Below, piece by piece: positions 1 through 10,276 of a stretch of DNA of 60,168 nucleotides (within the stretch, counting starts at the first letter, position 1; the number at the start of each line of letters is the position of its first letter). The stretch is from Tahibacter soli (GTDB lineage: Bacteria; Pseudomonadota; Gammaproteobacteria; Xanthomonadales; Rhodanobacteraceae), in the NCBI RefSeq assembly GCF_025717065.2, contig NZ_JAOVZO020000021.1:1-60168 (forward strand), in the 5' to 3' direction. A model generated the notes under the pieces. It was given only the letters and a program-made list of their open reading frames with translations. It was not told where the DNA came from and did not search any database. The position numbers were made by a program, and so were the translations under genes.

Positions 1-177
1 GGTTAAACAGACGACTACAAACGGAATCGACAGCACCTCGATCCCGGTCTCGGTCTGGTGGGAATAGAGCGGAATAACCCCTGGTATCTCCAATGCCTGG
101 GGGCGTATGTCCCACGCGACGACGTTCAGCAAGACCAGCAGCGCAAGCGTGACCCAGGTTCGCGGGCGTTTCCACAT
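1..177 (-). CDS. Small membrane protein, partial (runs off the window start)
   Basis: The minus-strand frame opens at an ATG at 177 and stays open to base 1, giving 59 residues. It begins MWKRPRTWVTLALLVLLNVV: a positively charged N-terminus followed by one hydrophobic segment (about residues 9-22), as in a signal anchor or uncleaved signal peptide, then a probable periplasmic part. I do not recognise the family. It lies at the left edge of the mobile-element cargo, diverging from the gene at 443. The C-terminus is outside the window, so its length and function are unknown. Confidence 0.5.
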   Translation of the reverse strand, partial: MWKRPRTWVTLALLVLLNVVAWDIRPQALEIPGVIPLYSHQTETGIEVLSIPFVVVCLT

Positions 178-442
178 TGCGATTTCCCCGTGGCGTGCCC
201 CTGACAGGCGCGCGTAAAGGAAATGCCTGCCGTGAGCGGGCCAGACCTCTCACCTGCAGCGGGGTGAGAGAGGCGCGACATGAGAAAGGAGTCGGTGCGG
301 GCAGCTACAGCCACGGCGGACGAATGCCCCGCACAGAACGAGGTGGTGCAGGCCGAAGCGGAATGTGGAAGACTTGGTTCTCGGTCGGTGCGATGCCCCG
401 GTGCTTCTGTATAGCCCCGCCGCAGCCCCGCAAGAGACGCCC

Positions 443-1171
443 ATGCTGGATGATGACCGCTACGTTTTCCGTATAGATGCCTTCACCCCCGAGACCATCC
501 CGATGGCTCGGTTGGCGGCGTACATGGCAGAGCTGGCAGCCATGCTGGGCGAGGAGGACAACGTACACTTCGAGAAGATCACAACGGGCAGCGCCAAGCT
601 GGCCGTGAAAGTTGAGCGGCCGGCCGTCGCCAAGGTTCGCAACAACGTCAACGAAGCCCGGATGGGTGTTCGTGGTACCAGAGGCGACCGCTACCGCAAG
701 CTCAATGAGATGCTCCGCAGTGACAACGCAGAGGGCACGCTCAAGCTCAACAACAGCAACATCCTTGCATTTCCGGGCCGCAAGGAGCCTCGTCCTCCAA
801 AGCTCGGGCCGTTCACTCAAGCATTCTCCCGCGACGGGCAGCTCGTGCGCATCGGAGGGAAGGACAAGACCGCGCATGCTTCCATCCAGGATGCGGATGG
901 GCAGACGTGGAACTTTGAGGTGTCCAGGGGATTGGCGCGCGAGCTTGCGCCCCACCTATTCGAGGGGGTAATCCGTCTGACCGGTACCGTGCGCGCAACC
1001 CGGAACGATAGCGGCGAATGGTTGTACGACGCGCTGAAGGCTCACCAGTTTGAGGAGCTTAAGGCGGAGACCTTGATGGAGGCGCTCGGTCGAATACGAG
1101 CCCTGCCGGTCGCCGAGACCTGGCTGCCAGACGCATGGCAGCGGCTCGTTCAAGACAGGGATGAAGACTGA
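443..1171 (+). CDS. Unknown protein preceding and overlapping a PIN-domain gene
   Basis: This 242-residue soluble protein has no signal peptide or membrane segment. I chose the ATG at 443 (MLDDDRYVF...) over the upstream in-frame ATG at 365, because the residues between them look like translated leader. The C-terminal half has alternating short strands followed by a charged helix (LKAHQFEELKAE...). I do not recognise a family. The stop codon overlaps the start of the PIN gene (TGATG), so the two are translationally coupled. That layout resembles a toxin-antitoxin or regulator-effector pair, but there is no visible DNA-binding fold to prove an antitoxin role. Confidence 0.6.
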   Translation: MLDDDRYVFRIDAFTPETIPMARLAAYMAELAAMLGEEDNVHFEKITTGSAKLAVKVERPAVAKVRNNVNEARMGVRGTRGDRYRKLNEMLRSDNAEGTLKLNNSNILAFPGRKEPRPPKLGPFTQAFSRDGQLVRIGGKDKTAHASIQDADGQTWNFEVSRGLARELAPHLFEGVIRLTGTVRATRNDSGEWLYDALKAHQFEELKAETLMEALGRIRALPVAETWLPDAWQRLVQDRDED

Positions 1172-1725
1172 TGGTCGTCGCTGATACCGCAACCCTTCTT
1201 TTCGTCCTGCAGCCTGATGCCAGTGCTCCACTCGGTGACGATGGCGAGCCCATTCCGAAGTGTCGGGAGCGTGTTGAACTGCTCCTCAACAACCTGAGTG
1301 ACGCCGGGGTTCGCGTTGTCGTGCCCACCCCTGTGCTCGCCGAGCTGATGGTCAGCGTAGGGCCGGGGAAGCTTCAGCTATTGGGGGAAATTAGTCACTC
1401 CGCGGCCTTTTCCGTCGTCTCGTTCGACCAGATCGCCGCCGTCGAGTGCGCCTGCCTCAAAGATCCCACGATGAGCAGGAAGCTAGGCCCCAAGGACACC
1501 AAAGCCAAGGTGAAGTTCGACCGACAGATCCTCGCAATCGCGAAGGTGGCCGGAGCCCATACGCTGTACACGGATGACAAGAAGCTGATCGCCAGAGCGA
1601 CGGCTAACGGCCTGAAGACCGTGCGGATGCAGGATCTTCCGTTGCCACCTGAGCCGCCACAAGGCCAGCTTGAGTTCACTCGGTCTGCGGCAGACGCAAT
1701 AGCGACGGTAACGCCGACCACATAG
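1171..1725 (+). CDS. PIN-domain ribonuclease-like protein
   Basis: This 184-residue protein has the PIN-domain acidic constellation: Asp5 in VVADT, Glu58 in PVLAELM, Asp117 in KFDRQI and Asp135/136 in LYTDDKKLI. PIN proteins are Mg-dependent RNases, often VapC-type toxins that cut tRNA or rRNA. At 184 residues it is longer than a classical VapC (about 130), with a proline-rich tail. It overlaps the preceding gene by one base, and that gene is the natural candidate for its partner. It could be a non-toxin PIN nuclease of the element, since the upstream gene does not look like a standard VapB. Confidence 0.75.
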   Translation: MVVADTATLLFVLQPDASAPLGDDGEPIPKCRERVELLLNNLSDAGVRVVVPTPVLAELMVSVGPGKLQLLGEISHSAAFSVVSFDQIAAVECACLKDPTMSRKLGPKDTKAKVKFDRQILAIAKVAGAHTLYTDDKKLIARATANGLKTVRMQDLPLPPEPPQGQLEFTRSAADAIATVTPTT

Positions 1726-1853
1726 GACGCGCGTCCTGGGGGTTCATGGCCTATCTGCCAGCGGCCATCAAGCACTGTTATAGCGCCATATGCATCGCCT
1801 CTAACATTTCGGCCAGCGCATGCGCGGCCGAGAACCACTCCAAGATCGAACTC

Positions 1854-3808
1854 ATGACTCAACCCGAAAGCCCATCGAATCTCCTCGCTCGCCTAAGCCA
1901 ACTGGGCGCCCCTGAACTGCGACGACTGCTCGTCGAACACCTCACCAAGCGAAAGCTGGGACTGACTTGGGAGCGCAACGCCATCGAACACGACGAGGCG
2001 TTGAATGTCGACATCGTGCTGCCTCGGTTAGTACCGGAACTAAGCCACAAACCCATGGACGCGGAGAGAGATTCATCCACCGCAACCTGATCATCGAAGG
2101 CGACAATTTCGATTCGTTGCGACTACTCAAGGCTACCCATGCCGGCCGGGTGCGGGTGATCTACATCGATCCGCCCTACAACACCGGGAACAAGGATTGG
2201 GTCTATAACGACCGTTATGTGGGCAAGACGGACCGCTGGCGGCACTCTCAATGGCTTGAGTTTCTGTATCGACGCCTAGTATTGGCGCGCGATCTGATCT
2301 CGCCTGATGGCGTTATCCTCGTGTCAATAAACGACGAGAACCGGTCCAGGCTAGAAATGTTGATGGACGAGGTATTTCCTGGTCGCCGACTTGGCAGTTT
2401 GGTTTGGCGAACCAAGGACACCGGCAACGATTTGTCGCAGCGATTCAGCCATGTTCACGAACATGTGCTTGTGTATGCGAATCCCGGCTTCAAATTCAAT
2501 GGACGACCTACCGATCGCCGCAAGTTCCGCAATCCAGATGACGATGCGAGGGGCGATTGGTCGCCGCAACCACTTACAGCCAATAAGACGCTGTTTGAGA
2601 GGCCCAATGCATACTACCCAATTCAGAATCCAGAGACTGGGTATTGGTACCCGTGTGATCCAGATAGCACATGGCGATTCGCCTCTGAAAAAGCGATTCG
2701 AACGCGCCTGGAGGGCGACAAGAATGCAATTGCTGCAGCTCTAGACGGCTTGCGCAGCGATACGATCGAGATGTTGATTGAAAAGCAACTTATCTACTTC
2801 CCCCCATGCAAGCCTAGGGATGTCATGCAGTTCGATACGCGTGACGATCTCATTGCTGCCATCCGCGAAGGACGGGGACCAATCCTGCCTAAGAAAAAGA
2901 CGGCTCTCCTACGTGAGAATTTGCCCGACTTAGATTTCTGGGTCGGTAAGCCAATCGCGCCAGGTCGGCCGTCGCGCAAAGAGCATTGGACAGCACGTCC
3001 AGAAGAAGAGCGACTTGCTCCCGTAAGCAGTTGGATTGCCGGTATCAATGAGGAAGTCGATGATGACGACGACTTCATTGAAGCCATTGTAACCCTGCGT
3101 AGCACGCGAGGTGGCGTGGCCACGGAAGAGGTGAAATCAATTCTTGGCGGCAAGGCCTTCCCATACCCCAAGCCATTGAGTCTATTGAGAGGACTGCTAG
3201 AGCAAGCGACAAAGAAGAACGACATCGTGCTTGATTTCTTTGCCGGGTCTGGAACGACTGGCCAAGCGCTTTTGCAGTTGAACGCTGAAGACGGGGGGCA
3301 GCGTCATTTCATTCTGTGCTCCAGCACAGAAGCGAATGACGACGAACCAACCCGGAATATCTGTCGCGACGTGTGCGCTGCCCGCATGCGTCGAGTTATT
3401 GCTGGATTCAATGGAAACGCTGGTTTCAGTGCGGAAGCGGGGGGCGAATTTGCGTACCTTCAACTCGACAAAGTTGCTCCCGCCGATCTGCTCTACGACG
3501 TTAAGGCGGAGACTGCCGCTGCGTTGCTGAGTTTGCGTCTGGCTCATGCTATACGGAATTCCCGCGGAGGACACGTCCAGTACATCGCCAGGGCAGACGA
3601 TTACGACATTTTGCTATGCATGGAGATCAATGATCAGGTCGTTAAAGAATTGGCGATATGGCCGCAGCAAAATGGTGTGCAGCGTCTGGCCGTGTACTGC
3701 GACCGTCCACTTGCGCTCCAGGAAGCGCTAGAGGCGCATGGTATAGATGCCAACTGCCATAGCTTGGCCGAAGCACTGCTCAGTGGACAGGCCGGAGGCC
3801 GCGTATGA
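1854..3808 (+). pseudogene. mod: Type III restriction-modification DNA methyltransferase (Mod), frameshifted
   Basis: The protein is an N6-adenine methyltransferase of the beta class: motif IV DPPYNTGN precedes motif I DFFAGSGTTGQA, the order seen in type III Mod subunits, with target-recognition sequence between them. The N-terminal 64 residues (from ATG 1854, MTQPESPSN...) are in one frame, ending ...VPELSHK. The rest (IHRNLIIEGDNFDSL...) is in another frame that is open from 1967. The switch lies about 2045-2070 and corresponds to a one-base loss. No simple repeat or slippery heptamer is at the junction, so this looks like mutation or a sequence error, not phase variation. The 3' end overlaps res (ATGA at 3805). 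Confidence 0.85.
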
Positions 3809-6482
3809 GCATTGACTTTATCGTTGCGCAGACGGCCGGCCATGAACCCATTGGCTTTCAGAAGGACATCATCAGCAACCTATCGGCGGCACTGCTCGCC
3901 CATCCCTCGCCCCCCGTCTTGCTACGCTCACCGACTGGCTCAGGCAAGACCTTCATGCTGGTTCGGGCTCTATCGAAAGTGTCGGCGGCACAAGACACCG
4001 TATGGCTATGGTTCGTCCCGTACGTAAACTTGGTCCAGCAGACCGAGGACGCCATCTTGGGTAATGCAGATGGGCAGCTGTTCCCGGTCATGCTTTCCCG
4101 AGGGCGTAACCAGGAGCCGACGAAGGGTATGGTGCTGCTATCCACGGCTGCGGGTGTAGCCAGCGCCAAGGATCGCAAGACAGGTTACTCCAGCGGAGCG
4201 GACGACGATCAACGGGCGCTTAATGAATTCGTGGAGCTGGCGCGAGCCAGGAAATTAAAGATTGGCTTGGTCGTGGACGAAGCGCATATCGGGCTGAAGA
4301 CAGGCACCGAGTTTGGCGCGTTCGCCCTCTGGGTCAAGCCGGACTACTTGGTCATGGCGTCTGCGACGCCAAAAGACGCGGTGCTGGACCAGTTCATCGC
4401 GCAGGCAGGCAAGGAGGCACGCACCTCATTCGTGGTCAGCAGGGCTCAGGTTGTTGAGGCCCGGCTGAATAAGAAGTACATCGAGGCAGTGAAGTACGAC
4501 CTCCAGCGGACCATCTCCACCGTCGCAGACCTCAAGCGCACGGTGCTGCGCCAGTCCTGGAAAAAACACCTGTGGCTTAAGAAATCACTGAAGGCCGCCG
4601 GGATCGATTTGGCACCGCTGCTGCTCGTGCAGGTCGCAAACGGTGACAAGACAGTCGAGGAGGCGCGCGAAGACCTGATCCGTCTGTGTCGCGTCCCCAT
4701 GGGCGCGATCGGCGTCCATTCGGCCAATGAGCCCGACCCAGTGCTGATGGCTGCCATCGCCAACGATCACAGCAAGGAAGTACTGATCTTCAAACAGTCG
4801 GCCGGCACGGGGTTCGACGCTCCTCGCGCATTCGTCCTGGCGTCCACCAAGCTGGTCAACGATGCCGACTTTGCGATGCAGTTCATTGGCCGGGTCATGC
4901 GCGTGGCGCCCCAGGTGCGCGGCGCCTTCCCCAAACCCCACGAGATCCCCGACGCGCTGGATACTGCCTACGTCTACTTGGCGGATGGTGAGGCTCAGGC
5001 GGGTTTTCAGTCCGCGGTGAACACCGTGGGCGCGGTCAAGAGCCAACTTGAGGGTCAGACTGAGCAGATGGTGGTCAAGCAGACCAGGAGTGGCGCAACG
5101 GTCATCACCAACAAGGCCTCGCCCCAACTCCCGGCCTTCTACGACCACAAGTTTGAGCCTCTGGTGCCCATCGACGAGCCCGAAGAAGACGAGACGCAGC
5201 CTCGTGGGGGCACCTTCCAGCCCGGCCTGTTTGGCGATCAGCGCACCGTTGATCCTGGCACGGCAATGATGGACACCGATTGGATTGTCGAATCCACGCC
5301 TAAGTCAGGTGGTATTCCGGCGGACTTGCACGAAATCCTAGACCGCCTGAAGGATCAGGGACTCAAGGCCTATCGACTAAACACAAGGCTGCGAGCGGCT
5401 CCCGCCTTGTTCAAGCAGGAGACTCGGCCGGCAATGGCTGACATGGCCAAGGTGTCGGCACGGGTCGCCGCCGATCTCCCGCTGAACGAAGACAAGATAG
5501 ATTTCGCAGTTAGGGCAGCCTACAACCTGCTGCGCGACAAAGAGATCCATACCGAGCTCACGAAAGACGAGGACAACACGCACATCGAAGAGGTCACGAT
5601 CATCACTGACCGGATATCCTTGGCCAGAGAGGCGGCCGCCAGTCTAAGGAAAATCCCGCAGGTGGAAGAAGCCGATGTGCGTATCATTGTTGGAACGCTG
5701 GCAGCACGCCTGCGCGAGGATGTTGCGGTGCCCCCAGTGATGCAGCAGGTGCATCCGTTCTCGATGACAAGCAGCTCGATCGCTTGGCAAGGGATGCGGC
5801 CTGTTGGGTCGTGAGGCGGGACGCTCAGAGGATCGGTGAAATGGTGCAGGACACCATCGCAGAGTTCGCCACCGTCGGAGATGCGGCGCCATTGCCAACC
5901 CTGCTGCTGTATCCACTTAGCAAGGCGCTTAGCGGCGCTGCCAAGAACCTTTACGGGGTGATGCCGCCGCTGGATGGCACGATTACGAGCGACCGCGACA
6001 GCTTGGACATCGAAGGCCAGACAACGATGTTCAAGGATACCCTGGTATTTGCCGGCGGCACGGTATCGGTGTTTGGTATTGATGGGTCGGCTGGCGTGAA
6101 CCTGGAAGAACGTGAGTTTATCCAGTCGCTGGAGCGCGACGAACATGTCGTGTGGTGGCACCGAAACCCTCCCAAAAAGCCATGGTCCGTGCGCCTGGTG
6201 CGAAGCGAGCACCGCAACTACTTCTATCCCGACTTCATCGTGTGCTTGGAATACCCCTTAGGGCAGGAACCAGAAACGCGCATGGTGGAAACCAAGGAGA
6301 GCACCAAGGATGCCAGCCGTAAGGCACAGCGCACGGCGAAAATCTACGGCAAGGTTTTATTCGTCACACGGGAAGACACGCGCCTTCGAATCGTTAACGA
6401 TGATGGCAGCCTTGGCGATGAGTTCGACTGGGTCGATCTCACACCAGCATGGAGGTGGATGGCAGCAAATAGTGTGAACTGA
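3805..6482 (+). pseudogene. res: Type III restriction endonuclease subunit (Res), frameshifted near the C-terminus
   Basis: The first 5/6 (3805-about 5757) is a superfamily 2 helicase/translocase: Walker A PTGSGKT (residues 43-49), Walker B VVDEAH (about 156-161), SATP motif III and a motif VI-like QFIGRVMRVAP (about 360). The frame then ends in a short unrelated tail with a stop at 5812-5814. The native C-terminus continues one frame back (LDDKQLDRLARD...) to 6482 and holds the PD-(D/E)XK nuclease core, YPDFIV...MVETKE. The shift lies about 5745-5762 and is again a one-base loss. With mod also broken, restriction is predicted inactive unless these are base-calling errors. The pair forms one overlapping operon. 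Confidence 0.85.
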
Positions 6483-6687
6483 GTCGATATAGCTCTCATT
6501 TTTCGGAATGGTTCGCGCCCCCGCCCAGCAGCGTCAGTAACTGGAAATTTCGGGGTAACCGCAAGTTTCCCTTTGCCGGCTGCGTCATCCACTGTTACAC
6601 CTATCCACGGTTGTATTCCGTTTATTCCGCACCATCCCGGCGCGGGGTGTCATCAGACGCCCCGCAAGCCGGGGCAGGAGCGCGACA

Positions 6688-7188
6688 ATGTTTGAAGCTG
6701 ACACGGACGATTTTCGGCGACGCATCCTCTTCCCCAGCGAGTTCGAGGCGGACTACGAAGAACGGGTGTTGCAGGAAGCTCGAGCGATCGTCCAGCGGCG
6801 ATTCTCGGGTATGGACGTCCTGGCATTGCCAAGGACAGCGCGGGAGTATTTGGCCATTCGTCTGGCAAGCTACAGCGAAGAAGTGTTCGCTTGCCTGTTC
6901 ATGACGACCCGCCACCAGGTCATCGCATTCGAGATCCTGTTCCGGGGCACGTTAACCGGCTGCAGCGTGCACGAGAGAGTCGTCGCCAAGCGTGCATTGG
7001 CCAACAATGCCGCTGCCGTCATCCTTGTGCACAATCATCCAAGCGGTATCGCCGAACCGTCCGAGGCGGACGTGGCGATTACCGGGAAGGTTCGGGAGGC
7101 GTTGAACCTTATGGAGGTTCGCCTGATCGATCACTTCGTGATTGGCGGCAACGCTGCCGTCAGCATGGCCGAGCGAGGACTCATCTAG
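6688..7188 (+). CDS. RadC-like JAB-domain protein
   Basis: This 166-residue protein contains a JAB/MPN-type metalloprotease-like fold with HNHPSG (His115, His117, Ser119) and Asp128 in PSEADV, the conserved RadC signature. It lacks the helix-hairpin-helix N-terminus of chromosomal RadC (about 220-230 residues), which is typical of the short versions carried on ICEs and genomic islands. The start is the ATG after a GGGGCAGGAGCG ribosome-binding region. The biochemical role of RadC is unsettled, and the name does not imply proven repair. Its presence supports assigning this region to an integrative element. Confidence 0.85.
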   Translation: MFEADTDDFRRRILFPSEFEADYEERVLQEARAIVQRRFSGMDVLALPRTAREYLAIRLASYSEEVFACLFMTTRHQVIAFEILFRGTLTGCSVHERVVAKRALANNAAAVILVHNHPSGIAEPSEADVAITGKVREALNLMEVRLIDHFVIGGNAAVSMAERGLI

Positions 7189-7278
7189 AGATTGCGGTAA
7201 CAACAGGGCACGCCAAGGCGTGCCCTGTCGTCATTTTGACGGAAGCCGAAGCAACAACGCGCCCTTCTCGTTCCGACG

Positions 7279-7632
7279 CTACTCTCGCCGGATTAGTTCC
7301 AGGAGGGCGCCGCGTTTGCGCGCTGGGAGACGGCGATAGCGAGCCAGCAAGGCACGCTCATCCGGGTTGCGGGCAACAGAGGCAGCGTCTGTGTCCGTGG
7401 TGTCCTTCGACACGCCCGTTTCGGCGGCGGCCGGCGCATCGCATATCAGCTCATCCAACGAGCGGCCGAGTGCTTGACGCAGTGCTTCAAGAAGCCTGAA
7501 GCCGGGCGTCTCGCGCCCGTTCTCCCAGGCCGAGACCGACGATTTGGTGACGCCCAGCTCGAAGCCGAGCTGCTCCTGCGTCATGCCGGCTGCCGTCCGT
7601 GCCTCCCTCAGCCGATCTCCAAACCGCTTCAT
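7279..7632 (-). CDS. XRE-family (Cro/CI) transcriptional regulator
   Basis: This 117-residue protein carries a helix-turn-helix at about residues 3-58 (RFGDRLREARTAAGMTQEQ, then GVTKSSVSAWENGRETP). It is followed by a low-complexity linker and a charged C-terminal segment with ERALLARYRRLPARKRGALL, as in phage-repressor-like regulators that lack a peptidase domain. I chose the ATG at 7632 because the fold begins there; the longer frame to 7725 adds unrelated sequence. It is divergent from the ankyrin lipoprotein at 7874 and may control that promoter or element maintenance genes. Confidence 0.85.
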   Translation of the reverse strand: MKRFGDRLREARTAAGMTQEQLGFELGVTKSSVSAWENGRETPGFRLLEALRQALGRSLDELICDAPAAAETGVSKDTTDTDAASVARNPDERALLARYRRLPARKRGALLELIRRE

Positions 7633-7873
7633 GCCACACCCTGCGCGACCTGCCTGCCCGAAAGGTATGGAACTTCCGCACTGCTGTCGTTCGGCATAGC
7701 TTGACACTGAGGTACGGCTAAACAAGACTTCGCTGGGGCGGAAGGGCCGAACCGGACGGCCCGGCCAATGGCGCTGAGGCGCGCGGCCCTCATCGGCACT
7801 GCTGCCGTTACAGACCGCCGGCGCGACCGCGCCATCGAGCGGCTGTCCGATATCCGACGAACTGAGAGGGCAT

Positions 7874-9346
7874 ATGAAGATCTTCAGCGTCCTGGGCGTC
7901 TTGGCTCTGGCGGCATCAGCTGCCAGTTGCTCGAAAGGCGGTGATCAGACAACAAGTCCGGCCGCCGTCAGCGAGGCGTCGAAAGCAACGGCCGACAAGG
8001 AAAAACCGGACGAGGGGCGATCAACGATCGAACAGTTCTACGCGCACCGCGCGAAGGGCGACTACGCCGCCGCATACGAAATGATGATCCCGGCTTACAA
8101 GGCCCTTCGCGGCAAGGAGTCCTGGATAGCCGCAATGAAGGAATTCGAGGCTGCAGCAGGGGGATTTAAGCGTGCCGATATTCAATCCTGGAGCCCGGAA
8201 AACGGGATCATGGTTGAGTACGGGAACCTGACTGCTCATGAACTCTTGTGGGTGTCCTTGAGCGCGCCGTATCGAATCACCGGCCTTGCCATTATGGAAC
8301 CGGAAGCGACCGCTGGCAGCCAAGGTAAACAGGCATCCGAAAGCCGGGGCGAGCGCATCACCGACCCTGCCACTGAGATGACGTTCAACGGCGTGGCCGA
8401 AAGCATTGCGAACAATCACCCGAAAGACCTTCTGAACCGAATCGAGTTCGAGCGGCGCATGGGCAACAGAACGCCCTGGCATCTCTTGGCCGGGCCGCGC
8501 CAAATGACGCTGCTGCACTTCGCGGCACTCCAGGGAGCGACCGACAGTGCGTCCGAGCTCATCGGCCTCGGCACACCAGTCGATGTACTCGCTGAGCATG
8601 ACTCGACGCCGTTGTTCCTTGCGGCCTGTGCGGGACGCTTGGAAACGGTCAAGTTGTTGGTGAGTCGCGGCGCCGACGTAGCCCGGCCCAACGACTTGGC
8701 GCTGAAGCCGCAGGATTGCGCCAAGGCGCAAGGAAAGCTCGATGTTGCTTCGTGGCTGGAGGCGCAGTCGGCGGGCATTGCAAAGTCACCGTTCGAGCCG
8801 TTGCGGCGGTTGGACGCGATTGCCAAGGCTAAGTACGACAAGCTGTGTGCAGACGCATCGGAAGCGATGCGCTCGACGCCCAATCACCCCCAGACCGTAT
8901 CTTTGATGAAACAGCTGATTGATGAGGGTCTCTTTACGCCCGCTAGCAGTTGCTTCGTCATCGAGGAGGGGCCGCCAGATACTGCCCTGCACCAGATGAA
9001 CGCGACGATTCGTGGCGAGCGAGGCCGGGGCAAAATCAACGGCAACGCCCTTGCGATCGCCGCCGCAGTCGGAAGTATCGAGGTTGTACGACACGCCGTC
9101 GAACATGGTTTTGACCCTGGTACTGGCGTCTACGCCTACACAAACATGCAAGGCCGGCGCGGGATTGGGCCGGCGATACTGCTTGCCGCCCAAAACGGCC
9201 ATGGGGAAGTCGTGAGGTTACTCATCGAAAAGGGAGCTGACGTCAACGGCATCGATACCGGCTCGATGCGCCAGATCATCGACTACGCCGAAGACCCGGC
9301 CATTCGACGCATGCTGCTCGACGCCGCAGCAGGCAAGAAGGAGTGA
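7874..9346 (+). CDS. Ankyrin-repeat lipoprotein
   Basis: This 490-residue protein starts with a lipoprotein-type signal (MKIFSVLGVLALAASAASC; Cys19 is the likely lipidated residue, although the -3 position is Ala, not Leu). A Thr/Ser/Lys-rich linker follows, then a helical domain (about 50-150) of the kind in which EQFYAHRAKGDYAAAYEMM resembles DUF4878/NTF2-like stress lipoproteins. Two blocks of ankyrin repeats come next (about 210-290: TLLHFAALQGATDSASELI; about 385-470: GPAILLAAQNGHGEVVRLLI). It probably sits in the periplasm on a membrane and binds a protein partner. It is unusual cargo for an ICE. Effector, immunity or stress roles are all possible. Confidence 0.7.
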   Translation: MKIFSVLGVLALAASAASCSKGGDQTTSPAAVSEASKATADKEKPDEGRSTIEQFYAHRAKGDYAAAYEMMIPAYKALRGKESWIAAMKEFEAAAGGFKRADIQSWSPENGIMVEYGNLTAHELLWVSLSAPYRITGLAIMEPEATAGSQGKQASESRGERITDPATEMTFNGVAESIANNHPKDLLNRIEFERRMGNRTPWHLLAGPRQMTLLHFAALQGATDSASELIGLGTPVDVLAEHDSTPLFLAACAGRLETVKLLVSRGADVARPNDLALKPQDCAKAQGKLDVASWLEAQSAGIAKSPFEPLRRLDAIAKAKYDKLCADASEAMRSTPNHPQTVSLMKQLIDEGLFTPASSCFVIEEGPPDTALHQMNATIRGERGRGKINGNALAIAAAVGSIEVVRHAVEHGFDPGTGVYAYTNMQGRRGIGPAILLAAQNGHGEVVRLLIEKGADVNGIDTGSMRQIIDYAEDPAIRRMLLDAAAGKKE

Positions 9347-9957
9347 GCGTATTGACCGGTCGTCTTAGAGGCCGTCACTGGCGGCGATAGCTGACAGTGA
9401 CGGCCAGCCCTCAGCTACGCCAGCCGCCGCTTTCCCAGGACACGGAACAATGCCAACCCCGTGACCACCGGCGTCATCACGGATGCTTCTGGAGCATGCT
9501 TGTCACGCTATAACGGGCCAGCTCGTCACGCTGTCACATTCTGCTCAATTGGGCGCTTGGAGCTGCGCGGCTCGCTCTGTCTCAAGTCGTGACACTCGCA
9601 TGAGACATGGTGAATGCCGGGCAGAAAGTCAGAAATTTCGTAGACAACGGCGCGCTGTTTTCCGAACCGGGCATTCCCTTTGGCCTCTGGAAACAGACGG
9701 TCATGCGTGAGGCGGCAAGCCCGAATGTACATTCTATGTCCATCCTCCATTCAGCTTCGCGAACAGCTTCTTGACACGATTGGTTCAGTATGCCATGCTG
9801 GAACCAAGCATCAAAGTTGTAATGTTTTTTTAACCCGTGGTCGGTAGCAAGAAGCTACCAGCGCTTTGAGACGCTCATTCGCTGTCGAAAGTCAGCTAGT
9901 GGGTTTCTTCGGATCGCCCCGCCTAGTGACGGTTTAACCACCACTTGTGGAGCGTGT
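9347..9957. other. 611-bp non-coding stretch between the ankyrin gene and a small peptide gene
   Basis: No convincing gene is visible. After the hairpin at 9370-9405 the sequence becomes progressively AT-richer. It includes a TTGACA at about 9771, a run of T at 9824-9831 and a small hairpin GGTAGC-AAGAA-GCTACC at 9843-9859. The last 100 bases form the leader of the small gene at 9958. The overlapping reading frames here have no ribosome-binding site or codon bias like their neighbours. Confidence 0.5.
9370..9405. terminator. Perfect hairpin downstream of the ankyrin gene
   Basis: Perfect 11-bp arms (GGCCGTCACTG and CAGTGACGGCC) flank a 14-nt loop, 24 bp after the stop codon of the ankyrin lipoprotein. 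No U-tract follows, so it may be a processing/stability hairpin or a weak terminator, not a classical intrinsic terminator. Confidence 0.5.
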
Positions 9958-10128
9958 ATGAACAACGATTCTTCTGAATTTCAAGTGGTCGAGAGCAAAG
10001 TCATTCAATCCGACGAACCTCTTGTACCGACAATTGAAGTAGTGGATTCCATCGATTGTGTCTCAGAATGTGTTTGGGAGCATGAGTTGAATAGCTCAAA
10101 TGATATTGATCAAGAGCCGGCTCCCTGA
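9958..10128 (+). CDS. Small acidic peptide, 56 residues, unknown
   Basis: An ATG at 9958 preceded by GTGGAGCG opens a 56-residue frame starting MNNDSSEFQVVESK and ending DQEPAP. It is strongly acidic, with no hydrophobic segment, and has a compact Cys/Trp patch (DCVSECVWEH) in the middle. Codon choice (many A/T third positions) differs from the chromosome but matches the three following genes. An intrinsic terminator follows at 10212. It could be a small regulatory or structural peptide, an antitoxin, or a precursor peptide, but no modification enzyme lies beside it. Recognition is by composition and context only. Confidence 0.4.
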   Translation: MNNDSSEFQVVESKVIQSDEPLVPTIEVVDSIDCVSECVWEHELNSSNDIDQEPAP

Positions 10129-10211
10129 CTGCGGGATAATTCGGACGGTGCGCACCATCGTCGCATATTGTGGGAGATTGCCGTTGGCAAATACCACCAA
10201 TTTCACCCAAC

Positions 10212-10246
10212 GGCCCGGCCCCGCTGATGCGAGTGCCGGGCCTTTT
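10212..10246 (+). terminator. Intrinsic terminator after the small acidic peptide gene
   Basis: GGCCCGGC pairs with GCCGGGCC around a 15-nt loop, followed by TTTTC. It lies 84 bp after the stop at 10128 and separates that gene from the next one at 10277. Confidence 0.7.
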
Positions 10247-10276
10247 CATTCTAGAAACGTAGCCCTGGAGGTCCCC

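Noticed and set aside
1967-3808. Programmed frameshifting in mod
   Set aside because: No slippery heptamer in the proper phase and no repeat tract; CACAAACCC does not fit.
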